From positions 1 to 58,530 of the forward strand of contig CALJSB010000010.1 of NCBI GenBank assembly GCA_937976305.1: a stretch of 58,530 bases of DNA, in the 5' to 3' direction. Both the position numbers and the translations under genes were made by a program. The notes under the pieces are model-generated. The model did no database searches. It was not told where the DNA came from and saw nothing but the letters and a program-made list of their open reading frames with translations. This document shows, piece by piece, positions 16,089-24,271 of the stretch. This stretch comes from an uncultured Acidimicrobiales bacterium (lineage in GTDB: Bacteria > Actinomycetota > Acidimicrobiia > Acidimicrobiales > SZUA-35). Numbering within the stretch: the stretch's first letter is position 1; each line of letters starts with the position of its first letter.

Positions 16089-17771
16089 CTAGGCGTCGTC
16101 TCGCCACTCGGGGCGGACAGGTCTCGCTGGTGGTTCAGGTAGTTCGGGGGCGGGCTTGGGCCCGGGGCGGGCTGCTGCGACCGGGTGATCAGGCAGCACC
16201 GGCATGACTTGGGTCGGATCATGACGCGGCACATCGGCGGGTTGGCCGTCACTCGGCGGGACAGCACTCGGTGGGACAGCACTCGGGGCGGCACCCATCG
16301 GCTCAGCACTGGTCGGTGCAGTGCTGTTCAGTGCGGCGCCGTTCGGTGCAGCGTCGTTCGATGCAGTGCTGTTCAGTGCGGCGCCGTTCGGTGCCGTGTC
16401 GTTCGATGCAGCGCCGTTGCGATCTCGGGCCCGGCTGATCAGCTTCTGGGCGGCCGCTCGCGGCTTTGCCGTTGATGGGGATGGGTCCCGGCCGAGCCAG
16501 TAGGAAATCGCAGCAAACGCCGACGCCGCAGCAACAAAGAGAAATCCGAGCCGAGCGGGAATCGGGATGACAACGGGGATCAGGGCGCCGATCACCCACA
16601 CCAGCTGGAAGCGACTCTCGAACCGAGAGAACGATCGACCGAGGTTGGCTCCTCGGGCGTCTCGTTGAACAATCGCATCGAAGGACTGCTTGCCGATCTG
16701 GCCGGCGATGGCCACTGCGAACGCAGCCAACATGGCGCCGATCAGCCCACCGGAGAGCGCGGCCAGCACGCCGAACGCGCCGACTCCCGCAAGGGCACCG
16801 GCCAAGATTCGCTCCTCGTTCACCACGGCCCGCAACCGGGGCGACGAAAGACCACCCGTCAAACCGCCGATGCCCGTCGCAACGAGAACCAACCCGAAAT
16901 GCCATGTGGGTGAGCCACCAGTGGCGAGGTCGAGCCTCAAACCACCAAGTGATTCGCGCACTCGGTGACCCACCTCGACACCGACGCCGACGGGGCCTGG
17001 GTCGATTCCCCCTCGAAGCTCGAAGGCGAGGAGCATCGTGAGAAAGCCGACGACGCCGCGGACGTACCCCATCGCACTGGCGGCCAAGATGATGCCTGCG
17101 CCTCGTAGGTCTGCCTTCTCTTCGGCGTTGACCGGATCGGCGGCAACTTGGGTCGACGGAATCTGAAAACCGAGCAAGGCCCCAGCGCTGAAGATCAATG
17201 CGCCGAAGATCAAGGTCCACGGCGCTCCCCCAAGCCGCAGGAGCAGCACCCCGGGAACTCCGGCGAGAGCGGCAGAGAGGGCCGAAATAATCGACAGCCG
17301 GGAGTTTGCCGAGACGAGCTCCTCTTCGCTCTTGACCATGCCCGGAACCAGCGCGCTCTTCGCCACGTGGTGGGTCTTGCCCATGACCAACATCGAGAAG
17401 GCCAGTGGGAAGAGCAGAAACGAGTCGAACGACGTTGCAACGGCAACCGCCAGCAGGGCTCGGACCGCTGCGGCTCCGATCATCATGTAGCGGTGCCCGC
17501 CCTTGAGCCGGTCCATCGCCGGACCCAGCCACGGAGCAACAACGCCAAACGGTGCGGCCGTCACCAGTAGGTAGACGGCCACTCTCCAACGAGCGTCGTT
17601 GGGATCAATGGAGAAAAAGATCGAGTCGGCGAGTGCGATAGCGAAAAGGGCGTCGCCGGCGGCGGAGCAGCCGTGGGCGCGAGCAAGGCGGGCAAACGGA
17701 GGCACGACAAAGGCCTCGGCACCCTGGTGTCTCGCTGAACCTCGCCGCGGCCCAACGTCATTTGTGTTCAT
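16089..17771 (-). CDS. MFS-type permease with repetitive C-terminal tail
   Basis: 560 residues. The first 450 contain about twelve hydrophobic helices in the MFS pattern, with the inter-helix loop GPAMDRLKGGHRYMM after helix 2 and a second half starting near FGLVLVATGIGGLTGGL. The substrate is not evident. The final ~110 residues are hydrophilic and repetitive: two tandem 15-residue units (N-D-x-A-P-N-G-A-A-L-N-S-T-A-x) encoded by a 45-bp DNA repeat, then Pro/Ala-rich sequence (PSAVPPSAVPPSDGQP). The tail is probably disordered and cytosolic. It follows the M48 protease by 69 nt. Confidence 0.82.
   Translation of the reverse strand: MNTNDVGPRRGSARHQGAEAFVVPPFARLARAHGCSAAGDALFAIALADSIFFSIDPNDARWRVAVYLLVTAAPFGVVAPWLGPAMDRLKGGHRYMMIGAAAVRALLAVAVATSFDSFLLFPLAFSMLVMGKTHHVAKSALVPGMVKSEEELVSANSRLSIISALSAALAGVPGVLLLRLGGAPWTLIFGALIFSAGALLGFQIPSTQVAADPVNAEEKADLRGAGIILAASAMGYVRGVVGFLTMLLAFELRGGIDPGPVGVGVEVGHRVRESLGGLRLDLATGGSPTWHFGLVLVATGIGGLTGGLSSPRLRAVVNEERILAGALAGVGAFGVLAALSGGLIGAMLAAFAVAIAGQIGKQSFDAIVQRDARGANLGRSFSRFESRFQLVWVIGALIPVVIPIPARLGFLFVAAASAFAAISYWLGRDPSPSTAKPRAAAQKLISRARDRNGAASNDTAPNGAALNSTASNDAAPNGAALNSTAPTSAEPMGAAPSAVPPSAVPPSDGQPADVPRHDPTQVMPVLPDHPVAAARPGPKPAPELPEPPARPVRPEWRDDA
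16317..16406. repeat. 45-bp tandem repeat, two copies plus a partial third
   Basis: Two adjoining 45-bp units (16317-16361 and 16362-16406) differ at only a few bases near their ends, and a partial copy follows. They lie in frame in the C-terminal tail of the MFS permease (15 residues per unit). A second short repeat of about 16 bp (GGGACAGCACTCGG) lies just before, near 16258-16290. Confidence 0.75.
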
Positions 17772-17840
17772 CGGCGCCCGTTGTCGTCGATCACTTCTCT
17801 GATCGTAGATCCAACTGCGAGCTGTGCACGACCAGTGGGT

Positions 17841-18974
17841 TCAGGCTCGCTGCACGCGGCTCGCCAGCTCAAGCCGCTCGGCCGGTGCCGGATGGGACAA
17901 GAAAATTCGTACCCACCGAGGCGGGGCCAAGTCGCCCCGGTTGGTGACGTGAAGCTGTCGCAGGGCCCATTCGGGCGTCGGACCAGCAGTGCGATGCGCC
18001 TCGAGATCGGCCCGCCGTTCGTGGGCGCGGCTCAGCCATGCCAGCAATGGACGAACGCCGGCGACGCCAACGACGAGCCCGGCAGCAATGAATGGGAGCA
18101 GGCGAGGATCGTCGATCGAGAGCTCGGGTTCGAGCTGATCGAGCCACGCCCGAACCCGGTCGGTGGTAACGAGACGGGCAACGAGAATGAGAGCGAGCGC
18201 TTCAACGAGAGCCGTGAAGGCCATCGCCATGTGGGCGTCCCGATGCCTGACATGGCTGAGTTCGTGAGCCACGACGTGGCGCTGAAGTTCCTCATCAGCC
18301 TCGAGCAGGTCAGAGGTCATCGCGACGGTGACGCGGCGCCAACCCATCGCCATTGCGTTAGGGCCGGGATTGGCGTCGTCGTCCATCCGTACGAACGACA
18401 CCTCGAGATCGCCAGCCAGTTGATCGAAGGAGTGGTCATCGATCGGTTCAAAACTCGTCGCCAGCCGACTCAGGCGGGGTCCGGCGAGACCGAGACCAAC
18501 CGATCCGAGCACCACGGCAAGAACGCCGCCCACCCACCACAGATCGCCAAACAGCCGAACCCCGAGGTGAAACAGGGCCGCAAGCCCAGCAACGCCGAGC
18601 ATGGCACCAAACAAGGCAGCACCCAGACCGGAGACAAAGCGACCGACGGGCAATGGTCGGTGACCAATGCGCGGCTCGTGTCGATACTCAAACCATGAGT
18701 CGGCCATGACGGTTGGGACCCACCACGCAACCACGATCACGGTCACGGCGAGCCCGAAGCACACGAGCCAGGGTGTGGCGATGTCGACACCCGAGCCGCT
18801 TCGTTCGAGTAGTAGCCACTGGCCAACGCCGAGAAGCGCGACTTGGCACAGCGCCCGAACGAGCGCAACCCGCCGAACCGGGCGGTTGTATCGCTCGGAG
18901 TATCGAAGCTCGTCGCTGGAGAACCACTGCGCCGGGTCGTGCGGCGTCGGCCACCACGCGGTCGGACCACTCAA
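17841..18974 (-). CDS. M48-family membrane zinc metalloprotease
   Basis: 377 residues. The zinc motif HELSH sits in VVAHELSHVRHRDAHMA, and the third ligand Glu in RAHERRADLEAHR, both as in Ste24/HtpX-type M48 proteases. Hydrophobic helices occur at about residues 40-100 (two), 115-165 (two), and after the HExxH. The active site faces the cytosolic side in this family, which degrades or processes membrane proteins. A TTG start overlaps the NUDIX stop by 4 nt (TTGA), so translation is probably coupled. It is the last of a ppk1-NUDIX-M48 set. Confidence 0.87.
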   Translation of the reverse strand: MSGPTAWWPTPHDPAQWFSSDELRYSERYNRPVRRVALVRALCQVALLGVGQWLLLERSGSGVDIATPWLVCFGLAVTVIVVAWWVPTVMADSWFEYRHEPRIGHRPLPVGRFVSGLGAALFGAMLGVAGLAALFHLGVRLFGDLWWVGGVLAVVLGSVGLGLAGPRLSRLATSFEPIDDHSFDQLAGDLEVSFVRMDDDANPGPNAMAMGWRRVTVAMTSDLLEADEELQRHVVAHELSHVRHRDAHMAMAFTALVEALALILVARLVTTDRVRAWLDQLEPELSIDDPRLLPFIAAGLVVGVAGVRPLLAWLSRAHERRADLEAHRTAGPTPEWALRQLHVTNRGDLAPPRWVRIFLSHPAPAERLELASRVQRA

Positions 18975-19435
18975 TCGACGAGCTCCACGACCTCGGCGAG
19001 CAATGCCCGGTCATGGTCATACGACAACGCCGACGACGCCTCAGCAGCGGCCTTCCACACGAGTTCATCGACTTCGTCGTTCTCGACGAAGTCGTCGGTG
19101 GCACAGCCATCAGTCGTTGAATCGGTCATGGTGACGAGCCAGTAGCGGACTCGCTTGGGACGATCACGATGGTCGACATACTCAACCGCAGTGAGTTCTA
19201 CCCCGAGTTCACCGACAAGACCCGTCTCTTCCGTGAGCTCACGAAGCGCGCACTCTTCGTCGGTTTCGCCGGGGTCGAGCTTGCCTTTGGGAAACGACCA
19301 GTCGTCGTACCGAGGACGATGAATCAGCAGAAACTCCGCGATGTCACCGACTCGGCGCCACACAACACACCCACTGGCTCGAACAAGATCCACCCGAACA
19401 TGTTCGCACGAGACGTCCTCACACCCCACCCTCAC
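18971..19435 (-). CDS. NUDIX hydrolase
   Basis: 154 residues with a complete Nudix box, beginning GKLDPGETDEECALRELTEE and ending T-G-L. It is preceded by DDWSFPKGK, typical of MutT and diadenosine polyphosphate hydrolases. A GTG start overlaps the ppk1 stop by 4 nt (GTGA), and its own stop overlaps the next gene. In mycobacteria, ppk lies next to mutT1, whose product carries an extra phosphatase domain; that domain is absent here. A role in cleaning or recycling (di)nucleoside polyphosphates alongside polyphosphate metabolism is inferred from this arrangement. Confidence 0.9.
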   Translation of the reverse strand: MRVGCEDVSCEHVRVDLVRASGCVVWRRVGDIAEFLLIHRPRYDDWSFPKGKLDPGETDEECALRELTEETGLVGELGVELTAVEYVDHRDRPKRVRYWLVTMTDSTTDGCATDDFVENDEVDELVWKAAAEASSALSYDHDRALLAEVVELVD

Positions 19436-21609
19436 GTGGCCGGTGGATGCATTCCGCTCGGATTCAGCTCCGTCGGGTGCACAAACCCACCCAAGTTCGT
19501 TGGGCGCTGCATCCAGGGATCGAGGTCGAGTAATTCAGTGCCCTCGGTCCGGGCGTTTGCCTGATGCTCGAGAGCATCGTGGGTGTGGACCGTTTCGCCC
19601 CGCATACGAGTCCACGAGCCATCGGTGCTCAACACCCAAGCGAGGGTGTCGTCGAGCAAGCACACGTTCAAGATCTCCTGCAGGCGGGCCTGCGAGCTTT
19701 CGCCCTCGACCCGAACCATGGCCTCGACCCTTCGGTTGAGGTTGCGGGGCATGAGGTCGGCAGAGCCAATGTGGTAGCTCTGCTCGCCAAGTCCTTGACC
19801 GTTTGCGAAATAGTAGATGCGGCTGTGTTCGAGGTAGCGACCAACGATCGATCGCACACGAATGTTCTCCGACAGCCCGGGGACCCCGGGTCGCAAACAG
19901 CAGATGCCACGAACGATCAAGTCGACGGAAACACCCGCCTGACTCGCCCGGTACAGCTCATCGATCAGTTGTGAATCAACCAGACTGTTCATCTTCATGA
20001 TGATCTGGCCTTTTCGATCGGGGCGATCTGGCGCAGATGCTTGCGCTGCGATTTCGCCCCGGACGAGGTCGGTCAGCTGATCTCGCATCTGGCCAGGGGC
20101 CACCAGAAGTCGGTCGTAGTCGACCTTTCGCCCATAACCCGTCAGCGAGTTGAACAGCTGAGTGATGTCATCGCCGACGGTGGCCGATGCAGTGAGCAGC
20201 CCAACATCTTCGTAGATGCGAGCGGTTCGCGGGTTGTAGTTACCGGTGCCGACGTGGCAGTAGCGACGAAGCCCATCGTCTTCTTCCCGCACGACCAGGG
20301 TCACCTTGGTGTGGATCTTCAGACCGAGCAGCCCGTAGACAACGTGAACGCCCGCCTGTTCGAGCTGGCGAGCCCACTCGATGTTGGCCTGTTCGTCGAA
20401 CCGGGCCTTGAGCTCGACCAGCACCGCGACCTGCTTGCCTCGTTCAGCAGCACGAATCAACGACTCGACGATCGGGCTGTCACCGCTCGTGCGATACAGC
20501 GTGAGCTTGATCGCGAGCACTCTGGGATCGACGGACGCTTGCCGCACGAACTCGGTGACGCTGGCGTTGAACGAGTCGTAGGGGTGTTGAAGAATCACGT
20601 CGCCTTGTCGAAGGCGATCAAAGATGTGTCCGGTGCCGCTCATCCCTCGGAGCTGGGGCGGGGTAACGCCCGGGAAGGAATCTGCCTTGAGTTCAGGACG
20701 GTTGAGACCCGACACCTGGAAGAGGTCGCTGTAGTCAACGAGCCCGCGGAAATGGAAGACGTCCTCATCTTCGATTTCGAGTTCTCGGACCAAGAGCTTC
20801 AAGGTCTCCGACGGCATCGAGTGGTCGACTTCGAGCCTGATGGCCCGACCAAAGCGACGCCGGCGAAGCTCGAGCTCGACCGCTTCGAGCAGATCGTCTG
20901 CGTCTTCGTCATTGAGTGTGAGGTCGGCATTGCGGGTGACTCGAAATGGCCAGGCACCGACGAGGTCCATCCCAGGGAACAGATCGGTGAGGTGGGCTCG
21001 GATCAACTGCTCGACGGGCAGCATGACGCCAGAGGACAGCTTGAAAAAGCGATCGAGCGCCGGCGGCACTTTGAGGCGAGCAAAGTGTCGAAGGCCGGTC
21101 TCTGGGTCTCGGACCAGTACTGCAAGATTGAGCGACAGACTCGAGATGTAGGGGAAGGGGTGGCCAGGGTCGACCGCAAGCGGGGTGAGCACGGGGAAGA
21201 TTCGCTCCTCGAAGTGCGTCCGAGCCTCTTCCCAATCCGATGCCGTGAGCTCACTCCAATCAGCAATCATCACGTTGTGGCGTGACAACTCAGGACGAAT
21301 GCGATCGACAAAAGCCCGTTCAAGCCGGTGGGCTTGCCGGGCAACAATCTGGCGAACGGCGTCGAGTTGTTCGAAGGGACTCATCCCATCAGCAGGTGTC
21401 CGCGTGATCTCGGCTGCGATCTGTTCCTTGAGGCCGGCAACGCGCACCATGAAGAACTCGTCGAGGTTCGACGCATAGATGGCGCAGAATTTCAGGCGAT
21501 CGAGGAGAGGGACCGACTGATCCTCCGCTTGAGCCAGCACGCGGGAGTTGAACTCGAGCCACGACAGTTCACGGTTGGTGAACCGCGCTGGATCAGTGAA
21601 GTTGTCCAT
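19432..21609 (-). CDS. ppk1: Polyphosphate kinase 1
   Basis: Reversibly transfers the ATP gamma-phosphate to polyphosphate through a phospho-histidine. The 725-residue product has the family's four-part layout: NRELSWLEFNSRVLAQAED at the N-terminus, QHPYDSFN, KLTLYRTSGDSPIVESLI, LVELKARFDEQANI, and the phospholipase-D-like block GLLGLKIHTKVTLVVR with the catalytic His. RYCHVGTGNYNPRTARIYED and the C-terminal GICCLRPGVPG block are also present. I chose ATG 21609 (GGAGG 9 nt upstream) over the TTG two codons earlier. Head of a coupled trio with NUDIX and M48 genes, and 62 nt after the ROK kinase. Confidence 0.96.
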   Translation of the reverse strand: MDNFTDPARFTNRELSWLEFNSRVLAQAEDQSVPLLDRLKFCAIYASNLDEFFMVRVAGLKEQIAAEITRTPADGMSPFEQLDAVRQIVARQAHRLERAFVDRIRPELSRHNVMIADWSELTASDWEEARTHFEERIFPVLTPLAVDPGHPFPYISSLSLNLAVLVRDPETGLRHFARLKVPPALDRFFKLSSGVMLPVEQLIRAHLTDLFPGMDLVGAWPFRVTRNADLTLNDEDADDLLEAVELELRRRRFGRAIRLEVDHSMPSETLKLLVRELEIEDEDVFHFRGLVDYSDLFQVSGLNRPELKADSFPGVTPPQLRGMSGTGHIFDRLRQGDVILQHPYDSFNASVTEFVRQASVDPRVLAIKLTLYRTSGDSPIVESLIRAAERGKQVAVLVELKARFDEQANIEWARQLEQAGVHVVYGLLGLKIHTKVTLVVREEDDGLRRYCHVGTGNYNPRTARIYEDVGLLTASATVGDDITQLFNSLTGYGRKVDYDRLLVAPGQMRDQLTDLVRGEIAAQASAPDRPDRKGQIIMKMNSLVDSQLIDELYRASQAGVSVDLIVRGICCLRPGVPGLSENIRVRSIVGRYLEHSRIYYFANGQGLGEQSYHIGSADLMPRNLNRRVEAMVRVEGESSQARLQEILNVCLLDDTLAWVLSTDGSWTRMRGETVHTHDALEHQANARTEGTELLDLDPWMQRPTNLGGFVHPTELNPSGMHPPAT

Positions 21610-21671
21610 CGTCAAGCTCCTCCCCAGAACTCACCCTTGTCGTGTCGGCCCGCCGAACCGCCAGTTGAGAT

Positions 21672-22601
21672 CTAGCGCTCAGAAGCGATGATTGCTGCCC
21701 CGAGAGCGCCGGCGTCGTCGAGTCGTTCTGCCAGGCGTAGCTCGCACGTCTTCGAACCAAACCCACCAAATGCTGGGCTCTCGCCGATGCGATCGACAAA
21801 CGGTTGGCCCAGTTTGTCGACGACACCACCGCCGAGCACCACGCGTTGTAAGTCAAGGGCAGTCGCCACGTTTCCGATGCCGATGGCGAGGGCCTCGACT
21901 GCCTCAGCCACCAATTCGGTGGTGACAGGATCTGCCGCGAGGAGCGCTTGTTCGAGATGACGAGACTTGATCCTGCCGGTGTGAGCAAGATCGACGAGCA
22001 TGTTGGGTTCGCCACCGGCCGCTCTGCGCCGAGCTTCGGCTTCGATACCAGCTCGCCCGGCGTAGCTCTCGAGGTGCCCGTAGCCCCCGCATGCACATCG
22101 TCGACCGCCTCGGGTGACCGTGATGTGGCCAATCTCGCCAGCAATGCCTCGCGCACCCTCGCGCAGCTCATTGTTGATGATGATCCCGCCACCAACCCCG
22201 GTGCCGACGAAGACCGCCAACATGTCGGCGGCTCCACTGCCGGCACCAAATCGATGCTCGGCGACAGCGCCACAGTTGACATCGTTCGAGACGACGACGG
22301 TGCGATCGAGCCGAGCTTCGAGGCCCGCCTTCACATTGACGTCGTTGTCCCAACCATCAATGTTTGGGCACTGCGACACGACGCCGTCGCGATCGAGTAG
22401 GCCCGGCACGCCGACCCCGACGAGCGAACACGCGTTGTCGGCATCGGCCTCTGCGACGACTGCGGCAATTTCATCCAGCACCGACTCGGGCCCGTCTTTC
22501 GGCGTCGGCGACTTGACCCGCTTTTTGGCCTTGCTGGTAGTGACATCGATGGACCGCGCCAAGATCTTGGTCCCGCCGAGGTCAACCCCGATGACATTCA
22601 C
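21672..22601 (-). CDS. ROK-family sugar kinase (glucokinase-like)
   Basis: 309 residues. The N-terminal phosphate loop VIGVDLGGTKILA, the sugar-binding V-V-S-N-D-V-N-C-G block, GTGVGGGIIINNEL and the ROK signature GEIGHITVTRGGRRCACGG are all present. ROK enzymes bind zinc with C-x-C-G-x-x-G-C. Here the last Cys is His (CACGGYGH), which can still coordinate zinc. Glucose is the likely substrate for this subgroup but is not proven by sequence. The GTG start overlaps the preceding stop by 4 nt (GTGA). ppk1 follows after 62 nt; actinobacterial glucokinases can use polyphosphate, so the adjacency is suggestive. Confidence 0.88.
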   Translation of the reverse strand: MNVIGVDLGGTKILARSIDVTTSKAKKRVKSPTPKDGPESVLDEIAAVVAEADADNACSLVGVGVPGLLDRDGVVSQCPNIDGWDNDVNVKAGLEARLDRTVVVSNDVNCGAVAEHRFGAGSGAADMLAVFVGTGVGGGIIINNELREGARGIAGEIGHITVTRGGRRCACGGYGHLESYAGRAGIEAEARRRAAGGEPNMLVDLAHTGRIKSRHLEQALLAADPVTTELVAEAVEALAIGIGNVATALDLQRVVLGGGVVDKLGQPFVDRIGESPAFGGFGSKTCELRLAERLDDAGALGAAIIASER

Positions 22602-23095
22602 GACTCGTCAGATTGCTCGCTGCTCGCTTCGACGGGAGCCTCCTCGGCAGCGACTTCGTCAGCTGGCGCCTCTTCAGCAACAGGAGCTTCCTCAGCCGGC
22701 GCCTCTTCAGCAACAGGAGCTTCCTCAGCCGGTGCTTCCTCAGCTGGCGCCTCTTCAGCGACAGGAGCTTCCTCAGCCGGTGCTTCCTCAGCAATGGGAG
22801 CTGCAGCAGCCGCTGCTCGCGGCTCGCGCGGCGGCTCTTCGTCGCCCAGATCCCAATCGACCCGAATCAGCTCACGCTCGCCATCTCGGTTGACACGTTC
22901 ACGGTTGCGTCGAAACTGCGGATCGTGCTTCGGGAGCAGCAACAGTCGGGCGTTTACCCTGGCCCGGAAGCCATCAATGATCTCGGTCTCGCCGAACTGG
23001 GCTCGAATTTCCCAGTGGGGCGCCACTGGGCCGAGGTAGACGATGGTCGCACCCGCAACGGGCGGGAGATCTTCGAGGTTTTCGACGTCAGTCAT
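22598..23095 (-). CDS. Hypothetical protein with AEEAP repeat tail
   Basis: 165 residues. The first 100 form a small folded domain (GATIVYLGPVAPHWEIRAQF, then INARLLLLPKHDPQF-like text) of no family I recognise. The rest is an acidic repeat of A-E-E-A-P-[AV] units ending in EASSEQSDES, encoded by a roughly 33-bp DNA repeat. The frame runs further upstream, but the ATG at 23095 is chosen because the upstream codons overlap the WhiB control region; TAGCCT lies 8 nt before it. It is translationally coupled to the ROK kinase. Confidence 0.65.
   Translation of the reverse strand: MTDVENLEDLPPVAGATIVYLGPVAPHWEIRAQFGETEIIDGFRARVNARLLLLPKHDPQFRRNRERVNRDGERELIRVDWDLGDEEPPREPRAAAAAAPIAEEAPAEEAPVAEEAPAEEAPAEEAPVAEEAPAEEAPVAEEAPADEVAAEEAPVEASSEQSDES
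22665..22800. repeat. About 33-bp tandem repeat within the AEEAP tail
   Basis: Units of the type GCCTCTTCAGCAACAGGAGC are repeated three to four times with small differences, in frame with the acidic A-E-E-A-P tail. Copy number may vary between strains. Confidence 0.7.
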
Positions 23096-23163
23096 GACTG
23101 GGGAGGCTACCGGCCGAATGCCACAGCGAAATCCCCACCGTGAATCCCCACGTTGCGTGGCCA

Positions 23164-23207
23164 TTGACGCCTCAGCGTCGAGATCTCATAAAAATCTCGG
23201 GAGATTT
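23164..23207 (+). promoter_or_regulatory. Promoter with overlapping dyad upstream of WhiB
   Basis: TTGACG (23164-23169) and CATAAA (23187-23192) are spaced 17 bp, a plausible sigma-A-type promoter. The palindrome GAGATCTC (23180-23187) abuts the -10. A perfect 7-bp dyad, AAATCTC-GG-GAGATTT (23192-23207), overlaps the -10 and the likely start point, and is a good operator candidate. The leader to the ATG at 23253 would be about 50 nt. Confidence 0.5.
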
Positions 23208-23252
23208 CACCCAGCCGGGAACCAAACACGTGGGTCAAACGTCTCTCTATGC

Positions 23253-23543
23253 ATGGACACGTCTTGGATGGCCACAGGTAACTGCAACAACCACCCTCCC
23301 GCAGTCTTCTTCCCGAGCGATGGCGTCGGGGTTGAGACCGCCAAAGAGATCTGCAGCTCCTGCCCCGTCAAAGAAGAGTGCCTCGAGTACGCACTTGAGC
23401 ATCGAGTCGACCACGGCGTGTGGGGTGCCACCTCTGAGCGCCAGCGGCGTCGCATTCTGAAGGCTCGTCGAGCCGAGCGAGCCCGCAAAGCCTTGGCAGC
23501 CAGCCGCGAGCCCGACGCGACAACCGAAGCATTCGCTAGCTGA
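23253..23543 (+). CDS. WhiB-family [4Fe-4S] regulator
   Basis: A 96-residue WhiB-like protein, an iron-sulfur transcription factor that partners the main sigma factor and senses redox or nitric oxide. The four cluster cysteines are Cys11, Cys34, Cys37 and Cys43 (C-x22-C-x2-C-x5-C). The turn G-V-W-G-A and a basic tail (SERQRRRILKARRAERARK) follow. Start ATG 23253; the longer open frame upstream crosses the promoter and is not coding. The WhiB subtype cannot be fixed by eye. It converges on the anti-sigma gene, 13 nt apart. Confidence 0.93.
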   Translation: MDTSWMATGNCNNHPPAVFFPSDGVGVETAKEICSSCPVKEECLEYALEHRVDHGVWGATSERQRRRILKARRAERARKALAASREPDATTEAFAS

Positions 23544-23556
23544 TTCGCCGCTCGCT

Positions 23557-24192
23557 TCAGTCGAGCTCGGCGAACCCGAGCTGGCTGGTGAGCCCATCGA
23601 GTCGATCGGCGACCTGTTCGATCACCGACTGCTCCTGTTGCAGATCTCGAATCGCATCTGCGACGTCTGCTTCATCGATGCCAACAATCGTCACGACCTC
23701 ATCGTCGGACTGAACGATCACCGTCTGCTGATCTGGGTCGACCCATGCCGCGATGCCGTCGATCGTCGTCTGGCCTTCGGCAGGGAGCTCGCTGAGCTTC
23801 ACCACGCCCTCCTGGCGATACACCGAGTAGGCGTCGTCAAGTTCCACCGTGATCGAGTCGCTTCCTCCGATGGTGAGGCCCGCCCCAGCGGCGCCCAACG
23901 ACGAGTCTCCATCGTCTGCTTGATCGCCGCTCTGTGATGCGTCGTGGTGAGCAACCAGGTCCGAGACAGGCGGGACCACGTCGGCTCGTGTTGCGACATC
24001 GAATCCGATCCACGAAACGAGCGCCACGGCGGCCACGCAACTCCACAACAAGAAGATCCGTCCGGCGTGGAGCGGGCGATGGTCGAGCGCCTTGTCGACC
24101 ATGCCGGGCGGTGGCTCAACGAGAGGAAGCGCGCCAAGCAGGCTGGAAATCCCGGCTTCCCAGTCTTCCTCTTCAAAAGATGGAGACGTCAT
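23557..24192 (-). CDS. Probable membrane anti-sigma factor
   Basis: 211 residues: a short acidic cytosolic N-terminus (SPSFEEEDWEAGISSLLGAL), one transmembrane helix (IFLLWSCVAAVALVSWIGF) and an extracytoplasmic region of about 140 residues. The outer part contains DAYSVYRQEGVVKLSELP and a C-terminal coiled segment. The zinc-type anti-sigma motif H-x3-C-x2-C is absent. The role is inferred from its place after an ECF sigma gene and from its single-pass form. ATG 24192 has AGAGG 5 nt upstream; a GTG two codons earlier is possible. A hairpin separates it from the sigma gene. Confidence 0.65.
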   Translation of the reverse strand: MTSPSFEEEDWEAGISSLLGALPLVEPPPGMVDKALDHRPLHAGRIFLLWSCVAAVALVSWIGFDVATRADVVPPVSDLVAHHDASQSGDQADDGDSSLGAAGAGLTIGGSDSITVELDDAYSVYRQEGVVKLSELPAEGQTTIDGIAAWVDPDQQTVIVQSDDEVVTIVGIDEADVADAIRDLQQEQSVIEQVADRLDGLTSQLGFAELD

Positions 24193-24215
24193 GCGCACCT
24201 CTCAACGTGACCTGA

Positions 24216-24238
24216 GCGGAGGAAGTTCCGGCCTCCGC
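24216..24238 (-). terminator. Intercistronic hairpin between sigma and anti-sigma genes
   Basis: GCGGAGG (24216-24222) pairs with CCTCCGC (24232-24238) around a 9-nt loop, in the 79-nt gap between the sigma stop and the anti-sigma start. There is no clear T-run, so it may attenuate or stabilise rather than terminate. Confidence 0.4.
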
Positions 24239-24271
24239 AAATCTTTCCTTGATCTTGGGGGGTTCGACACA

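Noticed and set aside
18971..19435. MutT1-type NUDIX with histidine phosphatase domain
   Set aside because: The chain ends after the Nudix domain; the downstream gene is an M48 protease, not the missing phosphatase.
20041..21285. Open frame of 414 codons on the plus strand
   Set aside because: Antisense to ppk1, which is unambiguous.
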